Of a DNA stretch of 64,000 nt, positions 38,963 through 48,476 are shown piece by piece. Position 1 is the first letter of the stretch. Each line of letters starts with the position of its first letter. The DNA comes from Crassaminicella profunda. Its GTDB lineage: Bacteria > Bacillota > Clostridia > Peptostreptococcales > Thermotaleaceae. The stretch spans positions 62,001 through 126,000 of the forward strand of contig NZ_CP082326.1 in assembly GCF_019884785.1 (NCBI RefSeq), given 5' to 3'. The notes beneath the pieces are model-generated. The model was not told the DNA's origin. It saw only the letters and a list, made by a program, of their open reading frames with translations, and made no database searches. Made by a program: the position numbers and the translations under genes.

Positions 38963-40432
38963 ATGAGTGAAAATAATGAATTAAATAAATTAAAGAATAA
39001 AACAGTTTCAGGGGCAAAATGGTTAATCATAGTATCTGTTGTTTCTATTCCGTTATCGTTTTTAACAAATATTGTAATTGGAAGAATTAGTGCTCAAGCA
39101 TTAGGTATATATTCAACAATATTAATTTTCTTGCAGACAATAGCTACTTTTGTAGTCTTTGGTGGTCCAACGGTATTATCGAATTATATTCCTAAATCAA
39201 AGAATAAGAATGATATTTCTAATTTTATTTGGTCATATTTTATAATAATAATGGTTTTGTTTTTGATTTTTACTATTTCTACAATATTCCTGCCAGCTTT
39301 AAAAGAAAAATTATTTGGCAATATAAGTGGTATGGAATTATATTTGTCTTTGTATATAATTGCACCATTATATGTTTTAGGGTTATTTTTTCAGTATGTA
39401 CTAATTGGCTTTATAGATACAGGGATATCTACTTTTTTAAGTAAGCTACATATTTTCTTAATTCCAGTCTTACTAGGTATTTCATATATTACTTTTCAAG
39501 AAAATATTGAAAGCAATTTGAGAATAATTATCTTGGTAGCTATTTTAATAACAAATATAGTAGGAAATATAATAGGGTATAAGGTTATAAGAAAGAAAAG
39601 GCTCCAAAGTGAAAAATTTAAATTTCATCTACCAAAAGGATTTTGGAAATTTTCTATTTTCGTACATTTAAGTACTATATTTACATTTGCATATAATAAT
39701 CTTGATAAAATTTATGTGTTATCACTAGGTGATTTAGGACAACTAGGGATATATCAAGCTATTATAACAATTTATACCTTTAGTAAATATATACCTCAGT
39801 TGCTATTTAATGTAACTGTACCATTGTTTTCCAATCTCATAAATGATGGAAAATATGAAATTGTTAAATCAACATATTATAAACTGGAAAAATATATTAT
39901 ATTGATGATAATAATATTGAATCTATTTATTATTGCTTATTCAAAATATTTGTTGTTGTTTTTTGGGAAACAATATGCTACTTTTAATAAAGTTTTAATT
40001 CTATTTGCAATGTCTAATGCAATAACAATATTAAGCTATGTAAACACTCCATTATTAGTTGTATTAGAAAAAAATAAAGAGAGATTTATGAATAGCTTTT
40101 GTCAAATATTTATTCAATTAAGCTTAACAATAATATTAATTCAACCATATGGTATATATGGTATTTCATTAGCTAAGATATTTGGAGTCATTATTGCTCA
40201 GATATACCCAAGTTTTATCATCATGAAAAAATGTGATTTAGGTATAAAAATACCAAAGCAATTTTTTTTGGGTGCAATAGTAATGTTGCTATACGGAGGA
40301 TTAAATCTTTTAAATGATTTAAATATTTTTATTAATACTTTATATTTAAGTATAAGTATAATAATATTTTTGACTTTATCTAAATACAAATTAAAAGATT
40401 TTAAAGAATTGTATAAAATGGCTCGCAGATAA
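38963..40432 (+). CDS. wzx: Wzx-type polysaccharide flippase (MATE/MOP superfamily)
   Basis: A 489-residue membrane protein with about 12-14 helices; the beginning, KTVSGAKWLIIVSVVSIPLS, and the arginine-containing IVIGRISAQALG are typical of the PST/Wzx family. It flips lipid-linked repeat units across the membrane. The gene is strikingly AT-rich. Symbol assigned by function only. Confidence 0.88.
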   Translation: MSENNELNKLKNKTVSGAKWLIIVSVVSIPLSFLTNIVIGRISAQALGIYSTILIFLQTIATFVVFGGPTVLSNYIPKSKNKNDISNFIWSYFIIIMVLFLIFTISTIFLPALKEKLFGNISGMELYLSLYIIAPLYVLGLFFQYVLIGFIDTGISTFLSKLHIFLIPVLLGISYITFQENIESNLRIIILVAILITNIVGNIIGYKVIRKKRLQSEKFKFHLPKGFWKFSIFVHLSTIFTFAYNNLDKIYVLSLGDLGQLGIYQAIITIYTFSKYIPQLLFNVTVPLFSNLINDGKYEIVKSTYYKLEKYIILMIIILNLFIIAYSKYLLLFFGKQYATFNKVLILFAMSNAITILSYVNTPLLVVLEKNKERFMNSFCQIFIQLSLTIILIQPYGIYGISLAKIFGVIIAQIYPSFIIMKKCDLGIKIPKQFFLGAIVMLLYGGLNLLNDLNIFINTLYLSISIIIFLTLSKYKLKDFKELYKMARR

Positions 40433-40476
40433 GTAATGTGCAAAAAATATATTGAATTTAAGGAGTAAGATTATTA

Positions 40477-41898
40477 ATGAAAGTTATTTATAATAAATGT
40501 CCTGATGCTATTAAGAAAATTTTATTTGCCCCTTTGAGAATCTTTAATAGATATAAAATAGAAGCAAAAGATATCGGAGCGTATCGTAAATATTTAATAA
40601 CCAATGAAACATTAAAAAGAAAAGAACTAGAGGAAATGCAGTGGAGCAAAATGAAATCATTATTAGAATATGCGTATAAAAACGTACCATATTATAAAGA
40701 AAAATGGGATAAAGCAGGTGTAAATTTAAATGATATAAATGAGTATTCTGATTTGATAAAAATACCCATTTTGAAAAAAGATGAATTGAGAGAATACTGG
40801 AAAGATATTATTTCACAGCAGTACAAGATTGAAGATTTAATTATCCACGAAACTGGTGGGAGTACAGGGATACCAGTTAAATTTTATTATGATAGAAAAA
40901 CTTATATAGCTAGACAAGAAGCACTTAATAGATGGGTTAGATTTTCTGGGTGTGATACAAAAAAGGATAAAATGTTATGGATAGGAAGACCTGGTTTTAA
41001 ACTATTAAAAAACAGGGAAAAATGGGGAGAAAAAGGCGAAAAATATTATGGTGCCTATAATCCAATTACTAATAGGATGAGCATAACTACAACTAATATG
41101 ACAGATAATATCCTGCAAGAATATGTTAAAAGAATAAAGTGGTTTAGACCAGATTATATTCAAGGATATGCAAGTGGAATATATGTTTTAGCTAAATATA
41201 TGGTTCAAAAAGGGATAAGCTTAGAAGTAAAGGCAGTATTAACTTCTTCAGATTCACTTGTGTATGATCAACGACAAATTGTTAGGAAAGCATTTTATTG
41301 TGAAGTTTTTGATAGGTATGGCATGGGAGAAGAAGTGGCGACTGCAATTGAGTGCTCTGAACATAATGGAATGCATATTGATATGGAAAAATGTTTAATA
41401 GAGGTTATCGATAAAGATGAAAATCAAATTTTTAATAAATTAGGAAATATAATTGGAACAAATTTAGAGAACTTAGCAATGCCATTGATAAGATATGAAA
41501 TAGGCGATCTTGGAAGTATGAGTAAAAGAATATGTTGTTGTGGAAAAGAGAGTTGGATGTTAGAAAAAATAGAAGGTCGTAGCAGTGATTATCTTGTGAA
41601 TAAAGATGGTTCAATAATAGAGTCAGTAAGTATAGCACAGATAATACCAAAACAGTGTATTGATATTTTTGAAAAAATTAAAGAATATCAATTATATCAA
41701 ATTGACATTGAAAATATTGTAATTAGAATTTCAACATTGAATGGTGATAGATTAAGCAGTTATGAAGAAGGGGAAATTATGAAGAAAATATATAAATATG
41801 TAGATAGCAGTATTGAATTATCATTTAAATATTTTAAAAAGTTACCTCGAAGTGAAAATGGCAAATTGAGACTCGTAGTATCTAATGTAAAAAAATAG
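40477..41898 (+). CDS. CapK/PaaK-like adenylate-forming enzyme
   Basis: A 473-residue protein of the phenylacetate-CoA ligase-like family often annotated CapK in capsule loci. ETGGSTGIPVKFYYD is the P-loop-like AMP-binding motif, and YGMGEEVATAIEC and YEIGDLGSM are later adenylation motifs. It could activate an acid for transfer to the glycan. Four cysteines occur in the ICCCGKES region. It lies next to two iron-sulfur proteins. Confidence 0.8.
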   Translation: MKVIYNKCPDAIKKILFAPLRIFNRYKIEAKDIGAYRKYLITNETLKRKELEEMQWSKMKSLLEYAYKNVPYYKEKWDKAGVNLNDINEYSDLIKIPILKKDELREYWKDIISQQYKIEDLIIHETGGSTGIPVKFYYDRKTYIARQEALNRWVRFSGCDTKKDKMLWIGRPGFKLLKNREKWGEKGEKYYGAYNPITNRMSITTTNMTDNILQEYVKRIKWFRPDYIQGYASGIYVLAKYMVQKGISLEVKAVLTSSDSLVYDQRQIVRKAFYCEVFDRYGMGEEVATAIECSEHNGMHIDMEKCLIEVIDKDENQIFNKLGNIIGTNLENLAMPLIRYEIGDLGSMSKRICCCGKESWMLEKIEGRSSDYLVNKDGSIIESVSIAQIIPKQCIDIFEKIKEYQLYQIDIENIVIRISTLNGDRLSSYEEGEIMKKIYKYVDSSIELSFKYFKKLPRSENGKLRLVVSNVKK

Positions 41899-41948
41899 AA
41901 CATATAAATTTGAGTAGAAATTAATTTTAGATATTAGAGGAGAATAAA

Positions 41949-43283
41949 ATGGGATTTAAAAAGTTAGAAGAGAATGTAATACGTAATAATTTATGTTCAG
42001 GATGTGGTACTTGTGTTGGGATATGTCCAACAAAGTGTATTAAAATTGAACTTAGTGAATATCAAAATCCAATAATGACAAATGCTGAAAAATGTATAGA
42101 GTGTGGTTTGTGTTTTGATGTTTGTCCAGGAATAGGATTTAATTTTAAAAGAAAAGTTGGGTTAGAAAATGAAATTAAATATAATAAATTATTAGGGTAC
42201 TATCATTCTTTTTATACAGGACACTCAATAAATGAAGATATAAGAATTAAGTCTGCATCAGGTGGAATGGCTACATCATTAATCCATTACTTATTAGAAC
42301 AAAAAATTGTAGATAAAGCATTAATTGTAGGTATGGAAAATGGCGTACCAACAATTAAGGTAGTTGATAATTATAATGATTTATTATCTGGAATGCAATC
42401 AAAATATGGATATGTACCAGTCAATAGTAAGATTAGAGAAATTAATGATAGCAATGAAAAATATGTAATGGTTGGTCTACCTTGTCATTTTCAGGGGTTA
42501 GAAAAAAGTAGTAAGTTTTTAAAGAATTTAAATGACAATATAATTTTTAAGATAGGTCTTTTATGTGGCTATACGCAGACATATGATGTTATTGATTTTA
42601 TTGCTAAAAGACTAGGTATAAATAATATTGATGAATATTCTTTTTTAGGATGGCGAGAAGGTGAATATCCTGGAAATATGGCTTTTCAACATAATGATAG
42701 TGGAGAAATAATTTATAAACCTTTATATGAGTGGCTGGCTATTTCTGTTCCTTTTTTTTCAATGAATAGGTGTTTTCTTTGTGCGGATGGTGTTAATGAA
42801 TTAGCAGATATTGTACTAGGAGATGTTCATTCAAATGGGAATGAAGAAAATGTAATTTTAATTAGAAATTTGTATGCAAAAAAAATATTAGAAGAAGCTC
42901 AAAATAAGAAGTATATAGATACTAAAGAAATAGATTTAAAAACTGCAATGAAATATCCAATAGGTTCTGTTGCCAGAGTAAAAAGAAAAGCACCATTAGT
43001 AATAATTGATTATTTAATAAAGAAAAATAAATCTGTGCCAATATATAATCTAGAACTTGATGAAGTTAGTAGAATTAGTCGTAATTTAATTCTAATAAAA
43101 TATAAGATATATGATTTTATTAGGAAAAAGAGGATAAGAGAATTTATACTGACATTTCCAAAGCTTGCTGAATTTATAGGAGACTTTGCATATAGATTTC
43201 CAAATTCGTTACCGGGAATAAATTTATTTGTGTATATTTATCGGAAATTTAGAAAGAGTGATAGCTATGGTTCGAAATTTTAA
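41949..43283 (+). CDS. F420 hydrogenase/dehydrogenase beta-subunit-like iron-sulfur protein (copy 1)
   Basis: A 444-residue protein. Two ferredoxin-type clusters are coded at the N-terminus by C16/C19/C22/C26 and C49/C52/C55/C59, each with its closing CP. The rest matches the FrhB/FdhB-like domain found in polysaccharide loci, with SASGGMATSL, GLPCHFQGL and LGDVHSNG. It may reduce a bound flavin or sugar intermediate; F420 itself is not expected in clostridia. It is paralogous to the next gene and overlaps its start. Confidence 0.8.
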   Translation: MGFKKLEENVIRNNLCSGCGTCVGICPTKCIKIELSEYQNPIMTNAEKCIECGLCFDVCPGIGFNFKRKVGLENEIKYNKLLGYYHSFYTGHSINEDIRIKSASGGMATSLIHYLLEQKIVDKALIVGMENGVPTIKVVDNYNDLLSGMQSKYGYVPVNSKIREINDSNEKYVMVGLPCHFQGLEKSSKFLKNLNDNIIFKIGLLCGYTQTYDVIDFIAKRLGINNIDEYSFLGWREGEYPGNMAFQHNDSGEIIYKPLYEWLAISVPFFSMNRCFLCADGVNELADIVLGDVHSNGNEENVILIRNLYAKKILEEAQNKKYIDTKEIDLKTAMKYPIGSVARVKRKAPLVIIDYLIKKNKSVPIYNLELDEVSRISRNLILIKYKIYDFIRKKRIREFILTFPKLAEFIGDFAYRFPNSLPGINLFVYIYRKFRKSDSYGSKF

Positions 43284-44607
43284 CTATATAAAAAATGAAG
43301 TTGTAAACAGCAATTTATGTTCTAGATGTGGTGCATGTGTAGGGATTTGTCCGAAACAAGTGATAACATTTAAATCTAATGTGAATTATGAACCAACTTG
43401 GTCATCAGAAGAAGGTTGTATTAATTGTGGTTTGTGCATAGATGTTTGTCCGGCAAAAGGATATTCGCTTCAAGCAGATAATAAAAATATTAATGATATA
43501 AGTGGAAATTTAGGGAGATTCATTGATGTTTATGAAGGGAAAGCATTAGATAATTATATTAATTCAAATGCTACATCTGGAGGAATTGTAACTGCAGTTT
43601 TGATATATCTATTAAAATGCAAAGAAGTAGAGAAAGTTGTTGTGGTTGAGAATACAGAAGATAGTAAAGATGGTTATGCAAAGGTAACCGTTACTTCAAA
43701 TATAGAAACTATACTAAATTCAATGCAGTCTAAATATATCCAATTGCCTGTAGGGAAAGTAATAAATGAGATAAGAAATAAAAAAGAAAATATAGCAATT
43801 GTAGGATTACCTTGTCAACTTGCTGCAATTGATAAAGCCTCACAAAAATTACCTGTTATAAAATCAAGAATAAAATTTAAGATTGGATTATTTTGTGGCT
43901 TTACTTACACTCAAGATTCTGTTGAAGATATGCTAAAAATTATGGAGGTCAAGGAAATTAATTTAAAAAGAATCGTTGGCTGGAGAAATGGAGGTCTTCC
44001 AGGGAACTTTACTGTTGAATTAAATGATGGAACAATAAAAGCATTGCCTTTCATAAAAGAACATAGCATCAATGTTACATTTAATGCATTAAATAGATGT
44101 GGTTTGTGTAAGGATTGTTTTGCAGAATATGCGGACATTTCATTAGGGGATATAGGTGGATGGAGAAGCAAGGAGACTCTAATCGTTTCACGTACAGATA
44201 AAGCTGAACAAATATTAGCTGAAATGGTCAAAAATAATTTGATCAGAATTAAGAGTATTAGAGATTCTAAGTATTTGAAGAAGACAGTAATTCCATTTAT
44301 GATAAAAGAAAAGATTATTAAGACTCAAATTAGAAATAAATATTTAAAATCAAAAAATATTACAAATGTAGAATGGGAATATAGAAAAGGAACAATTAGT
44401 AAAATATTGAAGATTGAATCTCTTCTTTTATATAGATTGAGCTTGTTGTTAAGAAATTCAAAAGTTAAAAGAAAAATTTTCAAAAACAAATATATGGCAA
44501 TAGTTGTCGGAGAATTAATCTACTATAGATTAAGTAAAAATATCTTAGTTAGAGCGATGAAAAAGTTAGAAAAGAAATTTTTGAAAGATGAGGATGTCTT
44601 GTTGTGA
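43267..44607 (+). CDS. F420 hydrogenase/dehydrogenase beta-subunit-like iron-sulfur protein (copy 2)
   Basis: About 446 residues, same architecture as the preceding gene: CSRCGACVGICP and CINCGLCIDVCP clusters, then ATSGGIVTAVLI, GLPCQLAAIDK and ISLGDIGGW. The GTG at 43228 is in frame, but the ATG at 43267 is preceded by AGAAAGAGTGATAG, so I choose it. The overlap of 17 bases with copy 1, and a 4-base overlap with the next gene, indicate a tightly coupled trio. Confidence 0.8.
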   Translation: MVRNFNYIKNEVVNSNLCSRCGACVGICPKQVITFKSNVNYEPTWSSEEGCINCGLCIDVCPAKGYSLQADNKNINDISGNLGRFIDVYEGKALDNYINSNATSGGIVTAVLIYLLKCKEVEKVVVVENTEDSKDGYAKVTVTSNIETILNSMQSKYIQLPVGKVINEIRNKKENIAIVGLPCQLAAIDKASQKLPVIKSRIKFKIGLFCGFTYTQDSVEDMLKIMEVKEINLKRIVGWRNGGLPGNFTVELNDGTIKALPFIKEHSINVTFNALNRCGLCKDCFAEYADISLGDIGGWRSKETLIVSRTDKAEQILAEMVKNNLIRIKSIRDSKYLKKTVIPFMIKEKIIKTQIRNKYLKSKNITNVEWEYRKGTISKILKIESLLLYRLSLLLRNSKVKRKIFKNKYMAIVVGELIYYRLSKNILVRAMKKLEKKFLKDEDVLL

Positions 44608-45605
44608 AGATTTTGAATATGATTTCGTATAAGCTTAGACCTGTAAACAAAGGGGAAATTCCAGTTGGAATTATAGGTACAGGTGGATGGGGAAAAAATT
44701 TCGTAAGAGAATTATCAAAAAACAAAAATTTTGATGTAAAAGTTTGCTACGATATTAATAAAAAACTGTTAGCATCACAATCTAAGAAGTATAAGTTTAA
44801 AATTGCCGATTCATATTATAGTTTATTACATGAGTATAATATTAATAGTGTATTTATTATTTTACCAAATCATTTACACAAAGAAGTTTGCTTAGAAGCT
44901 GCAAATGCAGGTGTAAATATTTTTTTAGAAAAACCAATTGCTAATAATTACTTAGATGGAAAAGATATAGTAGATAAGTGCAATGAGAAAAATATTAAAT
45001 TGTGTGTAGGGCATAGTATGAGAAAATCTTCCAATTATTTGAGATTAAAAGAAATTATATCTAAGAATATGTTAGGGGTAATACATTTAGTTGAAGCTAA
45101 TAGATCAATTAATAGAGCTGAGTCAATTAAAGAGTTTGACTGGAGAAATAAGCGGGAATTTTGTCCAAATCTTCCATTAATACAGTTAGGAATCCATTAT
45201 ATTGATATATTATTAGATTTATTTGGAGAGCCAACAGAAATAAATAGTTTAGCACTTGACAATGTTTCTGATTCTAAGAATACAGATGCTACAATTTGCA
45301 CAATGAAATTTAAAAATTCTATATTAGCGTATTTAGGTAATAGTTATTCGACAAATAACACTGACATATTGAGAATATATGGTACTAAAGGAATTGCAAC
45401 ATTAACAAATAGTAAGCTTGTGATTTTTAATGAAACTAATAAGGATTTGACATATAATAAGCCAGCTAAAGAGAGTACAATAAAGAACGAAATTATAGAA
45501 TTTTATAATTATATAAGTAATAATATTGATATTGATATCGATGGAGATAATGCATTAAAAGTTATTCGTACATTTGAAAGAATAAGTCAAATTAATAGTA
45601 AATAA
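44604..45605 (+). CDS. Gfo/Idh/MocA-family sugar oxidoreductase
   Basis: A 333-residue NAD(P)-dependent oxidoreductase. IGTGGWGKNFVREL is the Rossmann motif, FLEKPIANN carries the EKP motif and QLGIHYIDILLDLFG is the C-terminal active-site helix. It probably makes a keto-sugar nucleotide (WlbA-like) in the same series. GTG start, overlapping the previous stop as GTGA. Confidence 0.87.
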   Translation: MKILNMISYKLRPVNKGEIPVGIIGTGGWGKNFVRELSKNKNFDVKVCYDINKKLLASQSKKYKFKIADSYYSLLHEYNINSVFIILPNHLHKEVCLEAANAGVNIFLEKPIANNYLDGKDIVDKCNEKNIKLCVGHSMRKSSNYLRLKEIISKNMLGVIHLVEANRSINRAESIKEFDWRNKREFCPNLPLIQLGIHYIDILLDLFGEPTEINSLALDNVSDSKNTDATICTMKFKNSILAYLGNSYSTNNTDILRIYGTKGIATLTNSKLVIFNETNKDLTYNKPAKESTIKNEIIEFYNYISNNIDIDIDGDNALKVIRTFERISQINSK

Positions 45606-45659
45606 TAGTAAAGATAATTATAAGTTATAAAATCAAAATGGATAAGAGGTAATTTAATA

Positions 45660-47009
45660 ATGAATAAAATGAAAATTAATAAAGCTACAAATAAATTGTT
45701 GAATTGGATAAAAACTTGGGAAATAAATGACGGAGCCTATAATGGCTATGTCATACATAGAGGTGACTCTAAAAGACTAAAGTATATTCATGATACTCCT
45801 TGGTCACAGGGACCTATCATACAAGGCTTAATTAATATTTATAATAGAACACAGGATGAAACTTATTATAAAGAGGCTAAAAAAGCTGTAAAAGTGCAAA
45901 TGAAAAGATTAAATAGTAATGGTTCTTACGATTATGCAGGCTTTGAAGATGATAGATTTAGTTCATTAGTGCATAATTCTTTAGCTAATTGTGCATTATT
46001 AGAATTTGCAAAGCTAGAAAAAGAAATAAATAATGAATCAATATTATTTATGGATATTATGAGTACAGTTAAGACAAATATTGATGAATACTTAATAAAG
46101 ATTTTGTGGGATGAAAATTATGGTGCATTTAAATTTAGTGCTATAGATTATTATTCACTAGGTCAAGATAGATTTGTAGCAAATATGAACAGCGTGGCAG
46201 TAGAATCATTAATTATTTTTTATGAACTAACAAATAATGAAGAATATTTAAATTATGCGTTAAGAATAGGAGAATGGATTTTAACACAAAAAGTACAGAA
46301 AGAAGGACTATTATATGGTGCTATTTCTTATGCTCAGACTCATCCTGACATGATTGTTAGTATCTATACAGCTTTGGCATTAAGGGGAATTGATGATTTA
46401 TATAGAATAACCAATGATGTAAGATATAAAAATATGATGATAGATGCAGTGGAGCATTTATATAGATTAATTGAAAATGATTTATTCTATCATGCTAGTT
46501 ATGATGGGGAGCTGAGAAAAGAACCGTATTTTATTGCAGGGATAGGATTAATATTAAAAGCAATAGAAGATGTTAATATAAGTTGTAATACAAAGTATCC
46601 ATTAAATAATATTATTGATAGAATATTAAGTAAACAGACTAACATTGGTGGAATCAAGTCGTTTTTAGCATATAATGGGAAGGGCAATGGTAGGAAAAAT
46701 GGAAATAAAAATCTTGAAGTGTGGGAAGATAGCTCACTTGTAATGGGATGGAATGCTCATGCTTTTGAATTTTTATCAAGGCATGTCACGGGAGAGTTTA
46801 AGTTTAGAAAAATAGTTAAAAAATATATTAATATTAAATGGAATTATATTTATATTGAAACTACAAAGAGAATTTTTGTATTAAATATTTGGCCAATTAA
46901 AAGTATGATTTTATTATATATAAATAAAAAGAAAGAAAAGAGTATAATTTCTTTAAATGCCTTGAATATATACTCAAGTATTCGAAAATTTATAAATTGC
47001 AAGAAATAA
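45660..47009 (+). CDS. Putative (alpha/alpha)-barrel glycan-active protein
   Basis: A 449-residue protein, helical, without signal peptide. Repeating aromatic and helical segments (THDTPWSQGPIIQGLI-like TPWSQGPIIQGLINIYN, LVHNSLANCALLEF, NSVAVESLIIFYE, VSIYTALALRGIDDLY) suggest a six-hairpin or (alpha/alpha)6 barrel as in unsaturated uronyl hydrolases, AGE epimerases or C5-epimerase-like proteins. I cannot name the family. It may edit or measure the glycan in the cytoplasm. The 246 bases behind it hold nothing recognisable. Confidence 0.6.
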   Translation: MNKMKINKATNKLLNWIKTWEINDGAYNGYVIHRGDSKRLKYIHDTPWSQGPIIQGLINIYNRTQDETYYKEAKKAVKVQMKRLNSNGSYDYAGFEDDRFSSLVHNSLANCALLEFAKLEKEINNESILFMDIMSTVKTNIDEYLIKILWDENYGAFKFSAIDYYSLGQDRFVANMNSVAVESLIIFYELTNNEEYLNYALRIGEWILTQKVQKEGLLYGAISYAQTHPDMIVSIYTALALRGIDDLYRITNDVRYKNMMIDAVEHLYRLIENDLFYHASYDGELRKEPYFIAGIGLILKAIEDVNISCNTKYPLNNIIDRILSKQTNIGGIKSFLAYNGKGNGRKNGNKNLEVWEDSSLVMGWNAHAFEFLSRHVTGEFKFRKIVKKYINIKWNYIYIETTKRIFVLNIWPIKSMILLYINKKKEKSIISLNALNIYSSIRKFINCKK

Positions 47010-47255
47010 GAATGAATAGAATATTAGAAAATATAGTGTAAATGTAAAATCAATTAGATAGTATGATAACGTTAAATATTGTCTGGTAGAAAAGTGAATA
47101 AAAACAATCAATAAATGAAGTTGACAAAAGTTAGCCATTAGAATAAATTTAATATTAGTAGGCAGTATTGTTTGATAATAGATAACTAATAGGTAATGAT
47201 TGAGAGACTAAGAATATAGGATTTTAAATTAAAAAAATATAAGGAGCATTTACTT

Positions 47256-48476
47256 ATGAAGATAATAATTCAAAATAGATACTACTATCCAAGTTTTGGT
47301 GGCGTTGAAAATTCACTTTATTATATTGCTTGTGAACTAACAAGAAAAGGTCATGAAGTAACTATTCTTACAAAAAAACTTGATAAAGATTCACTTGATG
47401 TAGAAAAAACAAGTGAAGGGTTTGAAATAATTAGATATGACTATAGAATACCTAAAATTTTATTTTTTGTAGATCCGTTATTTCATTATAATGTTAGTAA
47501 AAAAAAGATGGATGAACTTTTGAAAGAAAAAGAATTTGATTTGATAATAACAAGAGACCCGGTATTAGGATTAGCCTCTTATAATTGTAAATTAAATAAA
47601 ATAAAATTATTATATATTCCACCAGTTATTATTAAATATTCATATGTAGGTAGAATACATTTAAAGAAAAATATAAAAAGGCAAATAATTGAATTGCTTG
47701 GATTTATTAGATTTTATTTAGAAGGTAAAATGCAGCAGATATTATTAAAAGAATGCAATAATATAATTGTTTTTAGTAATAATATAAAAAGTCAAATTGA
47801 AGAATATATAAAAAATATTAATAAAAAGAAAATATCTGTGATTCCACCAGGTGTAGATTCTAGTTTTAAAATTATAAATGAAAATACTTTGTTTGAAAAA
47901 TATAATTTATCTAAAGAAACGAAGATTTTTCTATATGTAGGAAGAATTGTTAATGAGAAATATGTAGACTTATTATTAGATGCTTTTATTAAGTTGGATC
48001 AAGATAGCTCAATTTTAATGTTTGTTGGGGATGGAGCAGAATTAAATGAATTAAAACGGAAGGCGGACAAATTTAATATCAAAAATAAAGTGGTTTTTGC
48101 GGGTTATAAAAAGAATACAGTAGAATTTTATAATTTAGCCACATATTTAGTATTACCTACAAAGTATGAAGCATTTGGACAAGTTATTTTAGAATCTTTA
48201 GCTTGTGGAACCCCAGTTATCGGATTTAGAAATAATAAACATGATATTAAAGTAGCTACAGATGAAATAATAACAGATGCACAGACAGGTTTCTTATGTG
48301 ATCAGTTTAGTGTTGAATGTTTATCTAAAACTATGGAAAAAGCATTGCAATTTTCAAATAATGAAATTGAATATAATCTTATGAAAGAAAGATGCTTACA
48401 AAAAGCTAAAAAAGAATACACTTGGGATAAATTTACTGATGAATTATTGTTGCTTTGTGGAAAGGAAACTGATTAA
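47256..48476 (+). CDS. Family-4 glycosyltransferase
   Basis: A 406-residue GT-B enzyme. NRYYYPSFGGVENSLYYIA is the N-terminal acceptor motif; SVIPPGVD, YVGRIVNEKYVDLLLDAF and EAFGQVILESLACGTPVIGF form the donor site with the E-x7-E signature. Its stop overlaps the next start (TAATG). Confidence 0.9.
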   Translation: MKIIIQNRYYYPSFGGVENSLYYIACELTRKGHEVTILTKKLDKDSLDVEKTSEGFEIIRYDYRIPKILFFVDPLFHYNVSKKKMDELLKEKEFDLIITRDPVLGLASYNCKLNKIKLLYIPPVIIKYSYVGRIHLKKNIKRQIIELLGFIRFYLEGKMQQILLKECNNIIVFSNNIKSQIEEYIKNINKKKISVIPPGVDSSFKIINENTLFEKYNLSKETKIFLYVGRIVNEKYVDLLLDAFIKLDQDSSILMFVGDGAELNELKRKADKFNIKNKVVFAGYKKNTVEFYNLATYLVLPTKYEAFGQVILESLACGTPVIGFRNNKHDIKVATDEIITDAQTGFLCDQFSVECLSKTMEKALQFSNNEIEYNLMKERCLQKAKKEYTWDKFTDELLLLCGKETD

